DNA from: Phragmites australis
Taxonomy: Eukaryota; Streptophyta; Magnoliopsida; Poales; Poaceae
Direction: 5' to 3'
Assembly: GCF_958298935.1 (NCBI RefSeq)
Contig: NC_084943.1
Location: 14,873,001 to 14,937,000 of the forward strand
DNA length: 64,000 bases
The notes under the pieces: generated by a model
What the model was told of the DNA's origin: nothing
The model's input: the letters and a program-made list of their open reading frames with translations, nothing else
Databases searched by the model: none
Shown here: positions 34,560-46,706 of the stretch, in pieces
How the letters are laid out: each line of letters begins with the position of its first letter
Position numbering within the stretch: position 1 is the first letter of the stretch
Translations under genes and position numbers: made by a program

Positions 34560-37500
34560 TACAAGTCTATGATAGTATAGCATCTTCACCTCTAGTAGGT
34601 TGTAAAGTACTCTCCTTCAGTAAGACCAATAGCTTGTTCTTCCCAGATCCTAATTCACGGGATCTCCGATCACATAGGGCTGAGTTACCACTATGGTATA
34701 ACTCACATGGGTCTCATACTCATCTTCCTCGATGCATTCTCTATTACATTCCGTAATAGTCCCTTTGTGAAGGGACCTGTTAGATTCTTAGTTGTTTGGA
34801 TAATTACTCCGGAGTTTCTCAATTTCCTCATAGACTTCAATCATCTCTTTACGTACCTTGTGGACTTGTCATTATTCTTAGAACTATTTACTTTGATAAT
34901 AACTGTTTGATTATTACAGTTCATAAGGATAGCCAGTACCGGTTTCTCAACCATAGGCAAGTCCATCAACAACTGACGCAGCCATTCTACCTCAACGGTG
35001 GCTGTGCTTAACGTAGTGAGTTCTGCTTGCATAGTTGACCTCATCAAGATGGTCTGTTTGCAAGATCTCCATGAGACAGCACCACCACCTAGAGTGAATA
35101 CATATCCACTTGTGACGTAAATCTTATCAGCGTCAGATATCTAGTTTGAATCACTATAACCCTCCAGCACCGATGGGTACCCAGAATAGTGAAGACCATA
35201 ACTCATAGTACCAAGCAAATAGCGCATGACTCGCTCAAGCGCATGCTAAATTTGCTCATAGCAAATGTGATGTCAGGCCTTGTAGCACCAACTAAGTACA
35301 TGAGTGATCCAATAATCTGAGAGTATCATAATTGGTCCCTACCACTTTTGTTATTCTTTCAAAGTATCACACTTGGGTCATAAGGTGTTATCCTGGTAGC
35401 CAAAGCGGCTCAAGACATTCTCAACATAATGAGATTGTGTAAGAGTAATCCCATTCTCATTTATGATTCGCTTGATGTGTAAGAGATTACATCAGCCTCA
35501 CCTAGATCTATCAAAGTCTTGAGACAAGAAAGACTTGACCTTATTAACCATGTCAAGATTTATCTCAAATATTAGTATGTCATAGACATACAAACACAAT
35601 ATAACTCCCTCACCCCCACCATGGCGATAATACACACATTTATCTTCCTCATTGACCGAAAAACTTGCAGATGTTAAAGTTTTATCGAACTTCTCATGCT
35701 ATTACTTAGGAACTTGTTTAAGACCATATACGGACTCAACAACTTACACACCATGCCTTCTTGACCTTTTACTACAAACCCATCAGGCTGTTCAATATAA
35801 ATTTCCTCGTTCAACTCTCCATTAAGGAAAGTTGTCTTAACGTCCATCTAATGAACTATAGGACCATGTGAGGCAGCCAAGTAGAGTAGCACTTGGATAG
35901 TAGTCAATCTCGCAATAGGTGAATAAGTGTTAAAGAATTCTTCGCCTTCCTTTTGTGTATAACCCTTAGCCACAAGTCGAGCCTTGTACTTTTCAATAGT
36001 ACCATCAGGCCTAGGCTTCTTCTTGAACACCCATTTGCATCTATAGGGTCATTATGTGACCTCCCAAGTTCTGTTTGTGAGGATGGAACCTATTTCGCTG
36101 TGGACTACCTCCTTCCAGTAGTCTGCATCAGGAGATGCAAACGCTTCTGAAATAGACTTGAGAGTGTCATCCACAAGGTACACAATAAAATCATCACCAA
36201 ACAACTTTGTAGTCCTTTGTCTCTTACTCCTCTTAGGAGCATCACTATCATCCTCCTCCAGATCTTGCTCATGTGTTTGTTCAAAAGTCTAAAGAGGTGG
36301 AGTGGGTTTAGGAATTATTTCATAAGATAGTCTAGATATGATGTGTAAATCTTTCATAGGAAATATATGCTCAAAAAATATTGCATCACGAGACTCCCTC
36401 ATTGTATCGACATGCACGTCCGATACCTCAGATTTAACCACTAAAAATCTATAAGCAATGCTCCAATGAACATATCCCAGAAAAATATAATCCACTGTTT
36501 TAGGTCCAGGCTTGCGTTTTTTACTTATTGCTACATTAACTTTTGTCAAGCATCCCCAAGTGTGCAAATAAGAAAGTGATGGCATTCTTCCTTCCCATTC
36601 TTCATATGGTTTTTTCTCCTTATCCTTGAGAGGAACTCTATTCAGGATATGACACGAAATCAACAGGACCTCCCCCCACCATGCCTTAGATAATCCCGCA
36701 ATGTCTAACATGATATTAACCAAGTCAGTCAGTGTGTGGTTCTTCCTTTCAGTAACCCAGTTTGGTTGAGGTGAATAGGGAGGCGTCCTCTCATGAATAA
36801 TCTCATGTTTCTCATAGAATAAATCGAAGTCACTAGAGAGGTACTCTCTACCATGATTCGACCTAATTCTTTTCATCTTTCTCTCTAGTTGATTTTCAAC
36901 TTCTGCTTTATAGATTTTAAAGTGACCTAGAGCCGCATCTTCCATTTTCAACAAGTATACATAGCAAAATGTAATCGCATTATCAATTAATGTCATAAAG
37001 TACTTCTTTCCACCCTTAGTCAACACACCATTTATTTCACATAGATCTAAATGTATGAGTTCTAAAGATGCCAAATTTCTTCCTTAGCTACCTTGTGAGG
37101 CTTACAAGGTTGGTTTGATTGCACACAACTATCACACTTAGAACATTTGACCATGGAAAAATTTGGAATTAAACCCATGCTAGAAAGTCGAGACATAGAA
37201 CCAAAATTTAAATGTCATAATCGCGAATACCAAACACTAGCATCATCATTAACATTGCCACAAATATGGTTCACAGGCTTATTGCTGAAATCATAAAGGA
37301 AAAAATAGAACAAGCCTTTGTACACATAGCCTTTACCGATAAATTGTCCATTCTTTGACACTACTACTTTGTTGGACTCGAACACCACCTTAAACCCGTC
37401 TCTATAGAGAAAGGAGCCGCTAACTAGATTCTTGTTTATTGTAGGGACATGTTGCATGTTCTTCAGCTGCATGATCTTTCCTGAAGTAAACTTCAGATCT

Positions 37501-38242
37501 ACCATGCTAACACCACGAATAGAAGCAAGTGACCCATTCCCCATTAGGACGGAAGAATCCCAGGCGATCTGATAAGAAGAGAACATTGAGATATCAGCAC
37601 ACAGATGAACATTGGCCTTTGCATCAATGCACCAATTAGTAGACTAAAACATTGAAGGTAAATTACCATACCCTGCAGCTCTGTTTCCAGCTTCGTCAAT
37701 GGTCACCACATTGGCAGTCTTTGAGTTCTGCTTTTGTGGAACCTTTATTCCCTTGCGGTCTGGACAATCCTTGGCAAAGTGCCCAATCTCACCGCACACA
37801 TAGCAAGGTAGTTTTGATGTGTTCAGCTTCTTCTCTTTGAAGGTGGTAGTTTTGTTTGGCTTATTATCTTTCCCTTTATTCTTGTTGTGAAAAGGGCTTT
37901 TGCACCATATTAGCGCTAGTCTGTTCCTCATCTCTTTTTGCATAATTAGCCTAAGCTTTCTCCTTAAAATCAAGAGATGTAATGAAACTCTCGATAGTAA
38001 TCTCTTTTCTCTTGTGCTTTAGAGCAGTGGCAAAGTTTCTCCACTAAGGAGGTAACTTGGCAATGATGCCTCCAGCCACAAACTTGTCAGGTACATTGAT
38101 CTTGAGGAGTTCGATCGCGATGCACTGAACCTCATGAGCCTGCTCGACTACAGAGAGGTTTTCAACCATCTTGTAGTCATAATACTACTTCATGATATAC
38201 AGTTCACTTTCTGCATCTGATGCACTGAATTTAGCATTCAGT
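34560..38242 (-). pseudogene. gag-pol of the minus-strand copia element
   Basis: In minus-strand order: gag (VVEQAHEVQCIA, DKFVAGGIIAKLPP); zinc knuckle CYVCGEIGHFAKDC at about 37800; the Gly/Asn linker; a protease region; GAG-pre-integrase; integrase core at 37074-36289, where the second catalytic Asp is replaced (RSNHGREY instead of the usual DxGGE/Y pattern) although the Glu in WVTERKNH remains; reverse transcriptase with [14 protein letters not shown] (about 35990) and [20 protein letters not shown]; and RNase H end KSTRYVKR at about 34845. Stops occur throughout. This is a Tork-like copia by motif, not verified. Confidence 0.82.
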
Positions 38243-38529
38243 AATCTGTAGACACTGAGAAAGTGCTGCTTTTGTCTGAACTCAGAGTTTCCGGGTTGGA
38301 CCGGATAATCTATATTCTGGATAGCAGCCCGAAGTCTCCGCGTGGAACTCTAAGTCGGGCTTTCGAGATGGTTTTAATGTTTGAACCTGGAGTCTCCGGG
38401 TTAGCCCGGATACTCTGGGTGACTAGAGTCTCTGGACTATACTGCTGCTGCCGAGACTTCACATGCTCAAGTGGTTGATGATGAGCAAACCGAGGAGGAG
38501 GTTGTAGGAGGAGCCGAGGTTAGTTCTCA

Positions 38530-38530
38530 A

Positions 38531-38563
<33 letters not shown>

Positions 38564-38572
38564 AATGATGAT
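38530..38572 (+). repeat. GAT trinucleotide microsatellite
   Basis: About twelve near-perfect GAT units encode an Asp run in a plus-strand frame (DDDDDD...EDFEACSE, stop at about 38627). Such acidic tails occur near the 3' end of some grass Sirevirus-like elements. The Met and Ile runs in other frames are only readings of the same repeat. Confidence 0.8.
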
Positions 38573-39209
38573 GGCAACAGAGACAATGATGATTACGCCG
38601 AGGACTTTGAGGCATGCAGCGAGTAGTTCTTCATCTTTGTTTCTCTTTCCTTTTTGTTGTTTGATGCTAAAGGGGAGAGAATGCCTAATCTGTTCTACTA
38701 TTATGTTCTGCTCCAACCCAAAGTATCTGGGTTGACCCGGAGTCTCCGGGTTCGAGGCAGTGTGTCCTCTCTTTTATGTTTTCGAATCTTTATTGTTTTC
38801 ATTAGACATGTAAGCCTATTGTAATAATCTATGATGACTATGTGTGATGTGCTTGATGTCGTACTTTTAATTTGTAAGGATTTAAGTTGTTAGTGTGAGA
38901 TCATTGCTATGTGATGTATTGCTTGATGTAATGTTTGTTTTTCTCTTTCTTTTGTTATGTGATATACCATGTCATACGCATTACATTTATCATGTTCACT
39001 CACACTTGTTGCACCCCATGAATGCTAAGATATAGGGAGAGCTCTCACAAAAATTCCTTTAAATATGTGCATTTGATCTCAAATTTAAATTTCAATCGAT
39101 GCACACATTTAGGGAGCACACCATACATCTTAGAATTCAAATATATTTAATTCAATTATCTTTTGTAAGCTTTAATCATGTTGTCATCAATCACCAAAAA
39201 GGGGGAGAT

Positions 39210-40696
39210 TGAAAATGCATCTAGACTCCCTGTGTGGGTTTTGGCTAATTGATGACAAACGATTAAGGCACTAACGTGTTTACTGAGGTTATGAACAGGA
39301 TTTAGTCCTGATGGAGAAGTTAAACGACGATGACGTCCCTCAAAAGAAAAGAGAAGAGCATGTAGTTACTCAATAGGTTTTAATTCGCTATTTTTGAATT
39401 TGACTTTAGGAATGCCATTCTATCAAGAGGGACGCGTATTGATAGTTTTAATGGTGTCTCAGTGCTAAAGTATCCTTTTAGAACTAAAAATTAAGAGACA
39501 TAATAATTCGCGGACACCGGCAAAGTGTTGTTTTTGTTTGAACCCGGAGTCTCCGAGTTGGACCAGATACTCCGGATTCTAGACAGCAGCCTAGAGTCTC
39601 CAGGTAGAGCTCCGAGCCGGGCTCTCGGGATGGGTTTAATGTTTTAACCCAGAGTCTCTGGGTTGGCCCAGATACTCTAGGTGGCCGGAGTCTCCGGACT
39701 ATACCCTGGTGAGTCTTGGTTAGAGCCTAAAAGTTTCACCTGGACCCTCCGAGTTGACCCGGATACTCGGAGTTCTATGTTCATCAAGACCCTCCGAGTT
39801 GGGTTCCGGACAGGCTCATGGCTTTGTGATTTGTGCCAACCCGGAGTCTCCTGGTTGACCCAGATACTCCAGGTCAGTTCAAAAAGCACATTAATGGCTA
39901 GTTTTTGAGGGGAGGATATAAATACCCCCTCACCCCCTCCTTCATTTGCTACTGAACAACTCGTGGACAAACTCATTCATTGCCATTCAATAGCCCTCCT
40001 AACTCCTCTAGAACCTTAAATCTTGGAAGATTTGGAGAGTTGGGTTGGGAGAGTGAGACTAAGAGCTAGTGAGCTTAAATCCAATCTTGAGCACTTGAGT
40101 TCATCACCAAGCCATTGATCTGCATTCTTTACTCTTGGAGCCTTGAGCTCCTAGATGATTAGGTGTCACCCGAAGAGCACCCAAGCTTGTGGAGTGCCCC
40201 AGGAAGTTTGTATTACCCCAACAATTTGAGTAAGCAACCCTAGCTTGACCATGGTGGTCGCTTGGGTTAGGAGAGGGTTGAAAGAGATCCGGCTCTTTGT
40301 GAGCTCCTCAACAGAGACATAGGCACTTCTTTGTGGAGTGACCAAACTTCGGGATACAAATTCTTGTCTCTTTTACTTTCTTGTTCTGGTCGATTTTGGG
40401 CGATTTGCCCCAATCTACTTGCTTGTGAGTGTGTAGTTGCAGGTCGTTGGTCAATAGGTCTTTAGACATCTATTAGAACCTGTGATAACTCATAAACTAC
40501 AGTAGATTTTCTTAAAGGTTCTTAGTTTTCGATTTCCTATTCAGGCCGGACTATCCGGGTTCACCCGGAGTATCTGGGTCTGTATAACCCAGAGTCTCTG
40601 GATTGACCCGGAGTATCCGAACACTGTAATCCGCTGCGAAGTTTTAATTTCAGATATTGCCTATTCACCCCCTCTAGACGATATCAAGTACTTTCA
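39210..40696 (+). repeat. LTR of the second Sirevirus-like element
   Basis: It starts TGAAAATGCATCTAG after the PPT CAAAAAGGGGGAGAT (39195-39209) and ends AAGTACTTTCA at 40696, directly before the PBS. TATA box TATAAATA is at 39917-39924. It has many copies of a quasi-palindromic pair CCCGGAGTCTCCGGGTT / GACCCGGATACTCCGGGT (for example 39543, 39575, 39650, 39840, 40556, 40590), the GC-palindrome style described for Sirevirus LTRs. Confidence 0.78.
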
Positions 40697-40698
40697 AT

Positions 40699-40710
40699 TG
40701 GTATCAGAGC
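40699..40710 (+). other. Primer binding site (initiator tRNA-Met type)
   Basis: TGGTATCAGAGC two bases after the LTR end. Confidence 0.9.
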
Positions 40711-40859
40711 TTAACCTCCTTCAAGGCTTCACCGTTTGGAGGATTGGAAGATATTGGCATCCGGGGAAAAGAGTCTGAAAGGTGCGGGAAGCCCGAAGAG
40801 TTCGAAGGATGATATTTCGACATCGGGCAACAGTAAAGGAATGGGGTAGCAATTGAATT

Positions 40860-43800
40860 CAATGATTAAAAATTAAATGTATCTAATTCTTATATATCTG
40901 TGCCATCCAAGCGTGCATCGTATTTTGATGGTACATATTATGTCGCTTGGAGACACAAAATGAAATTGCATTTAATCTCTCTTCATCCAAGTATTTGGAA
41001 GATTATTTGCACATGTTGTGATTTGCCAAATGAAGATAAAGAGCTCACTCCCGAATAAGAGGAAAGCATCCACCGCAATGCACGAGCCGCGAGTGTATTG
41101 CTTGGTGCCTTGAGCCCCGAGGAGTTCAATAAGGTGGACGGGCTTGAGAAGGCCAAAACAATATGGGACACACTCTAAGTCGCACATGAAGGCACCACAA
41201 GCGTGAGAGAGTCCAAGATAGAGTTGCTTGAGGGAAAATTGAGAAGATTTGTGATGGATGATGATGAAACCCCTCAAGCAATGTATGATCGCAAGATGGT
41301 GTTGGTGAACAAAATTAGAGGGCTTGAAAGTGAAGAACTAGATGATCACAAGGTGGTGAGAAGATTGCTAAGAGCTTTTTCACCAGGAAACCCCACCTTG
41401 GTGACTCTTATCCGAGAAAGAAGAGATTACAAGAGGCTCACACCAAGTGATGTGCTCGGAAGAATCCTTGCTCATCAGCTCATAGAGGAGGAAGAAAATG
41501 AAGTCAAAAATCTTGTCAAGCAAAGCTCCACTTCTAAGAACAAAGAAGTATAATTCAAGGCAAGCAAGAGCAAGCAAGTTGAAGAATCAAGCTCGAGTGA
41601 AGATGAGAGCTCGGATGATGAAGAAATAGCCTTCTTTGTAAGAAAATTCTAGAAATTTATGAAGAAGGGTGGCTATAGTAAGTACAAGAGAGATATGGCC
41701 AAGAGAAGAACATCCAAGGGCTTGCTATGAGTGTTGTGAAGTTGGCCATTTCATCATTGATTGTCCGATCAAGAAGAAGAGCAAGAAAAAGGATGAGAAG
41801 AAGAACAAGACTTTCAAGAAGGACAAGTACAAAACTCACAAGAAGAAGTACTCGGTCAAGCTCACATCGGCGAGGAGTGGGACTCCAACTCTGACTCCGA
41901 CTCCGATGATGAAGGAGTCGCCACCTTCATCATTCGTTCTTCTACACCAACAAGGTCACTTTTTGGTGACATGAGCAACGATGATGACACTCCCAAGTGT
42001 CTCATGGCAAAAGGGCGTAAGGTAGAATCGCAACCTAAGCTCCTAGATAGTGATAGTGATAGTGGTTGTGAAATCATGCTTAAAGGTCTTAGTAAAAATG
42101 CTATGTCTAAAATAAAAGAACTAATGGAAACAATAGAGGGTGAAAAGGAGATCCTTGAGAAGCAATAGGACTTGCTCATCCTTGAAAAGGAGAGAAATCT
42201 TGAACTCGAGGAGCTAAAGAGAGGGAGAAGGTTGAGGAGGTGGCCAAGCAACTAAGCTTGGCCAATAAATCCATTTTTACTCTTGAGAGTAGGAATGTTA
42301 CACTTCAAGAGAATTTCAAATGTTTGGATGAATCTCATAAAACTCTTGAAGTGCAATTTGATGCTCTTAAGAATAGCACTCCCACCTCTAATGATACCAC
42401 CTTACTCTCTAATGCTTCCACTAGTAATGATTGCTCTCGTTGTTACAATATTGATATAAATGCTTGTGCTACTAATGTTCAATCTTTACAAGCATTGCAA
42501 AAAGAAAATGAGAGGCTAAATGCCTTGTTAATTATGGGTGCATCAAGACATACAAATTCAAAGATGCACTATTCAAGACCATTGAGGACAAGGACAATAG
42601 GCAAAAGAGAGGACTTGGATCTGATATGCATACAAGCAAGCCAAGTGAGCGTGTGGTGATCAATGGCAATGAGTGCCTCAAGTTCATCAAGGGAGGCAAG
42701 TAAAATCGTCTCACCACACAAGCCAAACAACCCAAATGCCATGCACCTCAGTCCACATTTTATGCATCTTATGTGCTTAAGAGGAACTGCCATGGTAAAG
42801 TGGTTGCTCTATATGTTAGTACCTGCACAAAAGATAGAGTTGTGAAAAGGAATGTATGGGTACCAAAAGTGCTTGTGACTAACATAAAAAGATCCAAACA
42901 AATTTGGGTACCTAAAACAAAGGTTTAAATTTTTTTGTAGGCATACTCCTCTGGTGGATCAAGTTGGGTGCTAGATAGTGGATGCACAAATCATATGACC
43001 GGAGAGAATGAGATGTTCTCATCATTTGAAGAAAATGAAGGATCTCATGAAAATATTGTTTTTGGTTATGATGGGAAAGGAGAGGTGATTGTCTTAGGTA
43101 AAATTGCTATTTCCAATTATAATTCTATCTCAAATGTCTTGTTAGTTAAATCTCTTAGTTATAATTAGTTATCTGTATCACAACTTTATGAGATAGGCTA
43201 CAATTATCTTTTTACTAATGAGGATGTGACCGTCTCTAGAAGGGATGACGCTTCAATAGCTTTCACCGGTAAGTTGAAGGGTAAACTTTATCTGGTTGAT
43301 TTTTCAACGGATGGAGTGAGACCTAAAACTTGCTTGATTGCTAAGTCTAGCATGGATTGGCTATAGTATCGCCAACTAGCCCATGTTGGTATGAGAAATT
43401 TGTCTAAACTTCTAAAGGGAGAGCACATCCTTGGACTAACAAATGTTTTTTTTTGAGAAAGATAGAATTTGTAGTGTATGTCAAGCAGGAAAGCAAATTG
43501 GAGCTCGTCACCCCGCCAAGCATGTGTGACGACCACAAAGCCATTGGAACTCCTTCACATGGATTTATTCGGACCAATAGCCTACATAAGCATTGGTGGT
43601 AACAAATATGGTTTGTTTATTGTTGATGACCATTCTTGTTTCACTTGGGATTCCTTTTGCATGACAAAAGTGAAACATAAGCCATATTCAAGAAATTTAT
43701 GAGAAGAGCTCAAAATGAATTTGATGTGAACATCAAGAGGGTGAGAAGCGACAATGGAAGCGAATTCAAGAATACATAAGTTGAAGAATTCCTTGATGAA

Positions 43801-43965
43801 AAAGGGATCAAGCATGAGTTCTTGGCACCATACTCCCCTCAACAAAATGGGGTTGTCGAGAGAAAGAATAGGACTCTCGTAGAGTCAACAAGGACAATGC
43901 TTGATGAATACAAGATTTCAGATCAATTTTGGGTGGAGGTCGTCAACACCGCATGTCATGCCATG
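40860..43965 (+). pseudogene. gag, protease and integrase of the second Sirevirus-like element
   Basis: Gag begins near 40900 (a DGTYY-like stretch, then VAWRHKMKLHLISLHPSIWK) and keeps a long clean stretch at 41203-41553 (KLRRFVMDDDETPQAMYDR). Zinc knuckle CYECCEVGHFIIDC is at about 41735. Lys-rich and Asp/Ser-rich linkers follow, then the protease site WVLDSGCTNHMTG at about 42965. The integrase HHCC region is at about 43380-43500, and the core ends with SPQQNGVVERKNRTL at about 43840. Several stops and shifts occur (for example 41551, 42168, 43167). Homology stops at CHAM (about 43965). Confidence 0.82.
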
Positions 43966-44750
43966 TATCCCGGGTCATCATTGACCACGTAGGCCTCAGA
44001 ATTGTGTTTATATGATGAAGTGAGCCAGGAGTGTGGCACAACGCATATCTTCTACTGGAAGTGGTAGGTTGGCCACAACCAGGAGCTCTGACATCATGCT
44101 TGACTCACTAACTCCCTCTTCGAGGCCTCATACATATCCTCATCGGCCATCTTCGAAGGCAACAGGCAACGAGCCACACATGCAAAAGCTACAAAGGTGG
44201 GGTGGTCACTTTTTTGGGCCACGTAGGCTCCTGCCACAATGGACGAGTCAGTATGATTGGACAACCACTTAGGCACATCCACACAGGTGGGGTGATAACA
44301 CTAAAGCCACAAAGGCCATCAGCCACAAGGGCACTGTATTCTCTACGGTTAGCACCAAGAACAGAACATTTCAAACCATCAATAGACATCACCAACAGAA
44401 AGTCAATCAAGCATCTCGAGCCACCACCACAACAGAAGGTCTATCAAGCATCTCGAGCCATCACAACAATAGCACAGAATCAAAATGTATACTCTGCAAT
44501 CAACTCTCAATGAATATCGGAATTAATGGGGCTGTAGGAGAATAGCCCACACTCGTCTGGTAATCAAGACAGCAATAGAAACCAGAACAATCATATAGCA
44601 CCAACAAAGGGATTGCAACAACACTAAACAGCCAACAACGCGAGCACTGGGCAAGCAACAGCAAGCCCCATCACAGCATCAGCAAAAGGCAACAAATGCA
44701 CAACCTCAACACAGATGGATCGCAGTACCTCAACCTCAGCAAAATAAAAT
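43966..44750. other. Unassigned Gln/Ser-rich sequence between copia and LINE
   Basis: No family is recognised. Plus-strand frames are rich in Gln, Ser, Thr and Asn without long open frames. A short repeat (TCAAGCATCTCGAGCCA) occurs twice at about 44406 and 44443. It could be the 5' part of the LINE (ORF1 or linker) or unrelated DNA. Confidence 0.35.
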
Positions 44751-45465
44751 TAGAACCTTATGGCAGTACCTCAGGGGTTGGGCCAAACATACATCTAGCA
44801 CCCTCAAAAAGGAAAAGAAACAACTCCATATGAAATTGGATGAGTTAGATAAAAAAAAAGCCGAATCAACTCCATTGACGCCTCATGAATTGGCACTTAA
44901 ACAGTATCTCAATGAGAGGATTGCGCATTTGTTACGAGAAGAAGAGCTCAAATGGTAACAACGAGCTAAAGTTCAAAATCTTCTCGAAGGAGATAGTGAT
45001 ACTAAATATTTCCATCTGGTGGCTAGTGACAAACATAGAAAACAAAAGATATACAAATTAGAGCAAGAGGAAGGAAACTTGATTGGGGAGGCCGACCTTA
45101 AGCGATTTATCACAAAATACTACAAAGGTTTATTTGGTAAACCTGAAAATAATAACTTTTCTTTGGATGAAACTATCCGGGCGGACATCCCACAAGTAAG
45201 CGAAAGTGAAAATGACATTCTAACCGCACCTTTTGATAAAAAGGAGGTGAGGCATGCCATATTTAAGATGGACCATAATAAAGCTCCTGGTCCAGACGGC
45301 TTTCCAGCTGAATTTTATCAAGTTTTCTCGGAAATTATTAAAATGGACCTACTGGAGCTCCTCGCAGATTTTCACCAAGAGAGATTACACATTTATAGTC
45401 TCAATTTTGGTGTCATTACACTCGTTCCTAAAAAGTTTAATGCACTCAAAATTCAATAGTACCGC
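44751..45465 (+). pseudogene. L1-type LINE ORF2, part 1: linker and start of reverse transcriptase
   Basis: The region holds EGDSDTKYFH-like residues (LLEGDSDTKYFHLVA at about 44990), an open stretch from 45019, and HNKAPGPDGFPAEFYQ (about 45275-45320), the classic entry motif of plant L1 reverse transcriptases. It ends with VITLVPKKFNALKIQ and a stop. The endonuclease domain is not visible, so the copy is 5'-truncated or diverged. The reading resumes at 52591, after the inserted LTR element. Confidence 0.85.
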
Positions 45466-45569
45466 TGTCGGTGACACATGAACTAGGGGTCCCCAAGTCC
45501 CGAGGCCAGAACAGCAGAGTGCCACGTGGCACCCTCCCTCGGGGGTTACCTCCCCGAGGTCCGAGAAGA

Positions 45570-46010
45570 CCAAGTTCCGAGAGAGGGGGCTCGGGGCTAT
45601 GAACAATGGTCCCCAAGTACCCAAGTTCCCCGATGACCCAAGAAGACCGAGTTCTGGGAGAGGGTGCTTGGGGTCATGAACAGTGGCCCCCGAGCACCCG
45701 ACTTTCCCGAAGACAAAAGAAGTTAGTTCTGAGAGAGAGTGCTCGGGGCTGCGAATAGTGGCCCCCGAGCACTCGAGTTCGCCGAGGACCCGAGAAGTCA
45801 GTTCCGGGAGAGAGTGCTCGGGGCCGCGAACAGTGACCCCCGAGCACTCGAGTTCCCCGAGGATCCGAGCAATCAAGTTCCGGGAGAGAGTGCTCGGGGT
45901 CGCGAACAGTGGCCCCCGAGCACTCGGTTCCCCGAGGACCAAGAGAGGGCATATCCGGGAGAGAATGCTCGGGGCTATGAACAGTAGTCACCGAGCACTC
46001 ACAGTTCCCC
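45570..46010 (+). repeat. About 70-bp tandem subrepeats in the LTR
   Basis: About six head-to-tail units with the core GAGAGAGTGCTCGGGGCCGC followed by CCCCCGAGCACTCGAGTTCC. The two halves (GTGCTCGGGG and CCCCGAGCAC) are inverted complements, so each unit can fold. The same array occurs at 51255-51680 and, reduced, at 3860-4276. Confidence 0.8.
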
Positions 46011-46498
46011 GAGGGCCTGAGAAGTCCTTCGCCAGTGGTCCCCACAGGGGCTCAGTGGTGAGGAGTCAGCTGGTGAGAGGCCCGATGCTACATTTAAGAG
46101 GGCGCGTGTCCTGTCACTTCCAACCACTCCCCCCACGCTTACTGTCAGTCCCTGCCATCTCCTGGCAAGGAGGCTTTGGGACATTTAATGCACAGGTCCC
46201 ATCGCGCGTCATCCGGCGCGCCTCGGGATAACGTCGCAGAGCTCGAGGCACACCGCCTGCCGCCCTGCTGTGTCAGGCCTGCTTTGACCGGGCGAACAGG
46301 CGGGGCTGCTTGGTGGCTGCCTGGTGGGCCCTCCCCGCAGCACTCGCCAAAAAGTCGAATGATGACGAACAAGACCGGACGGGGACGCGTTTTCAACCCT
46401 CCCCGTCACCTTGCGCAGCAGCCCATGATGGTTGCTTTCCATTTATGGCGCCTTGGAACTTGCGCCATCATTTCTGGGCACGCTACCGCCCCCACGGG

Positions 46499-46505
46499 TA
46501 TATAA
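46499..46505 (+). promoter_or_regulatory. LTR TATA box
   Basis: TATATAA in CACGGGTATATAAGCGGGG; repeated in the other LTR at 52173-52179. A purine-rich leader with ACACGACCGAAACAC follows. Confidence 0.7.
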
Positions 46506-46706
46506 GCGGGGTGGGCTCCCCGGAGACCGAGGGACACACGACCGAAACACGAAACACACCGGACAAGTCTTGAAGAACACAAGACACAGAAGACAGAGGC
46601 TTGGATCAACCGAAGAACAAGGAGCACGAAGCTCTAGACTTAGACAAATATTATTGTTATACAGCAGATTCTCAGAGAGACATTCTCAGAGCATTTATCT
46701 TCACAT

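Larger units (their letters stand above)
33596..38242 (-). mobile_element. Ty1/copia element, minus strand, 5'-truncated
   Basis: The 3' LTR lies at 34151-33596 (TGTTAGAATTA...AATCTTCACA on the minus strand), preceded by a PPT-like GATCTGGTGGGGGAT (34166-34152). Pol and gag run from about 34560 up to 38242. Homology breaks abruptly at about 38242 inside gag, where sequence of the next element begins, so the 5' LTR and PBS are missing. Confidence 0.8.
38245..43965 (+). mobile_element. Second Sirevirus-like copia element (3' internal end, LTR, 5' internal half)
   Basis: Read left to right: a 200-bp block homologous to LTR sequence (38245-38445 matches 39514-39712); an internal 3' region with an acidic GAT-repeat ORF and PPT; one LTR (39210-40696); PBS; gag; protease; integrase, ending abruptly at 43965. 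An internal 3' end placed before the LTR and a 5' internal half after it is the order expected at the middle of two tandem copies sharing one LTR. Pol beyond integrase is missing. Confidence 0.7.
45466..46706 (+). repeat. 5' LTR, truncated at its distal end
   Basis: It follows 51164-52372 closely, then stops after CAGAGCATTTAT. The last about 220 bp of the LTR, which include the CCTCCGACA terminus, are absent. It includes the tandem subrepeats at 45570-46010 and a TATA box at 46499-46505. Confidence 0.85.

Noticed and set aside
38459..38735. ORFs with Met or Ile runs
   Set aside because: Readings of the GAT microsatellite in other frames or on the other strand.
44033..44513. ORFs of 79 and 103 codons as genes
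   Set aside because: No family similarity, low-complexity composition, and position between two decayed elements.
45570..46010. CRISPR-like array
   Set aside because: The regular repeats are contiguous LTR subrepeats with no unique spacers, in a plant retroelement.
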